From assembly GCA_028711485.1 (NCBI GenBank), contig JAQTSF010000016.1, positions 1-12,273 of the forward strand: 12,273 nucleotides of DNA, in the 5' to 3' direction. This DNA comes from Candidatus Iainarchaeum sp. GTDB taxonomy: Archaea > Micrarchaeota > Micrarchaeia > Anstonellales > Bilamarchaeaceae. The notes under the pieces were generated by a model. That model searched no databases, was not told the DNA's origin, and saw nothing but the letters and a program-made list of their open reading frames with translations. Below are positions 11,652-12,273 of the stretch, in pieces (positions within the stretch are counted from its first letter, which is position 1; every line of letters starts with the position of its first letter). The position numbers and the translations under genes were made by a program.

Positions 11652-12273
11652 ATGCGAGTTCCAATACTTAAAAAAAATGACAAATTCTACATAGAAATCC
11701 CAAAAGAACTTGTAATATTAGATAGTTTGGAACTCTTCGAATTAAAAAATGGATTTTACCTTCTCTCAGTTGAAAATCTTCCTGAACGGAAAAAATCATC
11801 GGAATTAAAATCTAGGTCAACACAGTCAACACAGTCAACACAAGAGGAAGAATTCGATGTAATTTCTAAATTAATGTCGCTTCAATTTTCGGAAAGAACT
11901 CCATCCAGCGTTCTTAAAATATTAAATGCAAAAGAAAAACAAATTTTAGATGATCTAATATCAAAAAAACAAGTATGGCTTTTCAACAAGAGTCCAAAAT
12001 ACAGCAAAGAAGGAGTATATAATATAAGTGATAAACTTTTTTCATTATGGAAAGATAATAAATATAATAATAAAACTAATAATAAACCGGCAAGTTCTTT
12101 TTTACCTGTTTTGCAGAGAGAAGGTTTTGTTATTGTTTCTGATTCAAGGGATGCTCATAACTTTTCAGAAGAAATAAAAGAAAAAATGTCGATAGGGCAA
12201 GCCTTCGGGGTCAAGGGTTTTGATGGAAAATATTATGTGGCAAGCAGAGCCTATTATTCCAAATTAAGTCAGG
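11652..12273 (+). CDS. Putative DNA-binding regulator with AbrB-like N-terminus (partial, runs off the end)
   Basis: 207 codons are visible with no stop before the window edge. Residues 1-40 (MRVPILKKNDKFYIEIPKEL, then LELFELKNGFYLLS) have the strand-helix-strand pattern of SpoVT/AbrB-type domains; this is resemblance only. A linker with an exact STQ triplet repeat (56-64) and EEE follows. A helical segment with ILNAKEKQILDDLISKKQVWLF and GVYNISDKLF (89-130) is suggestive of a winged helix. An Asn/Lys-rich linker (135-146, KDNKYNNKTNNK) leads to a final domain with LQREGFVIVSDSRDAHNFSEEI and GVKGFDGKYYVASRAYY (153-202). I do not recognise the family. The ATG was chosen from its 26-base spacing to a TATA box. 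It is divergent from purB. Confidence 0.7.
   Translation, partial: MRVPILKKNDKFYIEIPKELVILDSLELFELKNGFYLLSVENLPERKKSSELKSRSTQSTQSTQEEEFDVISKLMSLQFSERTPSSVLKILNAKEKQILDDLISKKQVWLFNKSPKYSKEGVYNISDKLFSLWKDNKYNNKTNNKPASSFLPVLQREGFVIVSDSRDAHNFSEEIKEKMSIGQAFGVKGFDGKYYVASRAYYSKLSQ
11817..11843 (+). repeat. Three tandem 9-bp units encoding Ser-Thr-Gln
   Basis: TCAACACAG occurs twice and is followed by TCAACACAA. It is in frame and gives (STQ)3 at residues 56-64, in the linker after the AbrB-like domain. Copy number could vary without a frameshift, changing the linker length. Confidence 0.9.

Noticed and set aside
12055..12090. AATAAT-rich stretch as an origin or regulatory repeat
   Set aside because: It lies within an open coding frame as an Asn/Lys-rich linker, and the repeat is imperfect.
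1..12273. CRISPR array, insertion sequence or prophage genes
   Set aside because: No spaced direct repeats, transposase or phage-like proteins are visible. Nearly all of the window is accounted for by housekeeping genes.

Overview
The window is the large archaeal ribosomal-protein operon plus a short flank of other genes. The organism is an AT-rich archaeon. The evidence is: proteins found only in archaea and eukaryotes (eL32, eL19, eS4, the Rpp29 subunit of RNase P, and archaeal eIF1/SUI1), GGTGA-type Shine-Dalgarno sites, and TATA-box promoters. Compact proteins, a lysine/glutamate tail on uL22 and small unrecognised genes suggest a DPANN-like or other little-studied lineage. That placement is inference; the sequence alone does not settle it.

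Layout. From about 9824 down to position 1, everything is on the minus strand and reads uL3-uL4-uL23-uL2-uS19-uL22-uS3-uL29-eIF1-Rpp29-uS17-uL14-uL24-eS4-uL5-uS14-uS8-uL6-eL32-eL19-uL18-(uS5, cut by the window edge). This is the usual archaeal fusion of the S10-like and spc-like clusters, with eIF1 and Rpp29 in their usual slot. Genes abut or overlap by 1-11 bases. At most junctions the Shine-Dalgarno of the next gene lies inside the last codons, or the stop codon, of the previous one.

Positions 9825-10062 form a divergent promoter region. Its minus strand carries a GC-richer leader for the ribosomal operon with three mutually exclusive stem-loops, one of them followed by a T run, which looks like an attenuator. 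Its plus strand drives a 64-residue, five-cysteine basic protein of unknown function. That gene converges, with one base between stop codons, on purB (adenylosuccinate lyase, minus strand). purB in turn is divergent from an incomplete plus-strand gene that runs off the right end and looks like a DNA-binding regulator. The 85-bp purB/regulator intergenic region holds two TATA boxes placed so that both transcripts would be nearly leaderless.

The most unusual items are: (1) two abutting perfect hairpins (50 bp) inside the Rpp29 gene that encode, in frame, about 17 residues the family normally lacks; (2) the attenuator-like leader; (3) Shine-Dalgarno sites imprinted on protein C-termini across the operon; (4) a Trp-to-Phe change at the tip of the uL3 finger that approaches the peptidyl transferase centre; and (5) two unrecognised flanking genes.
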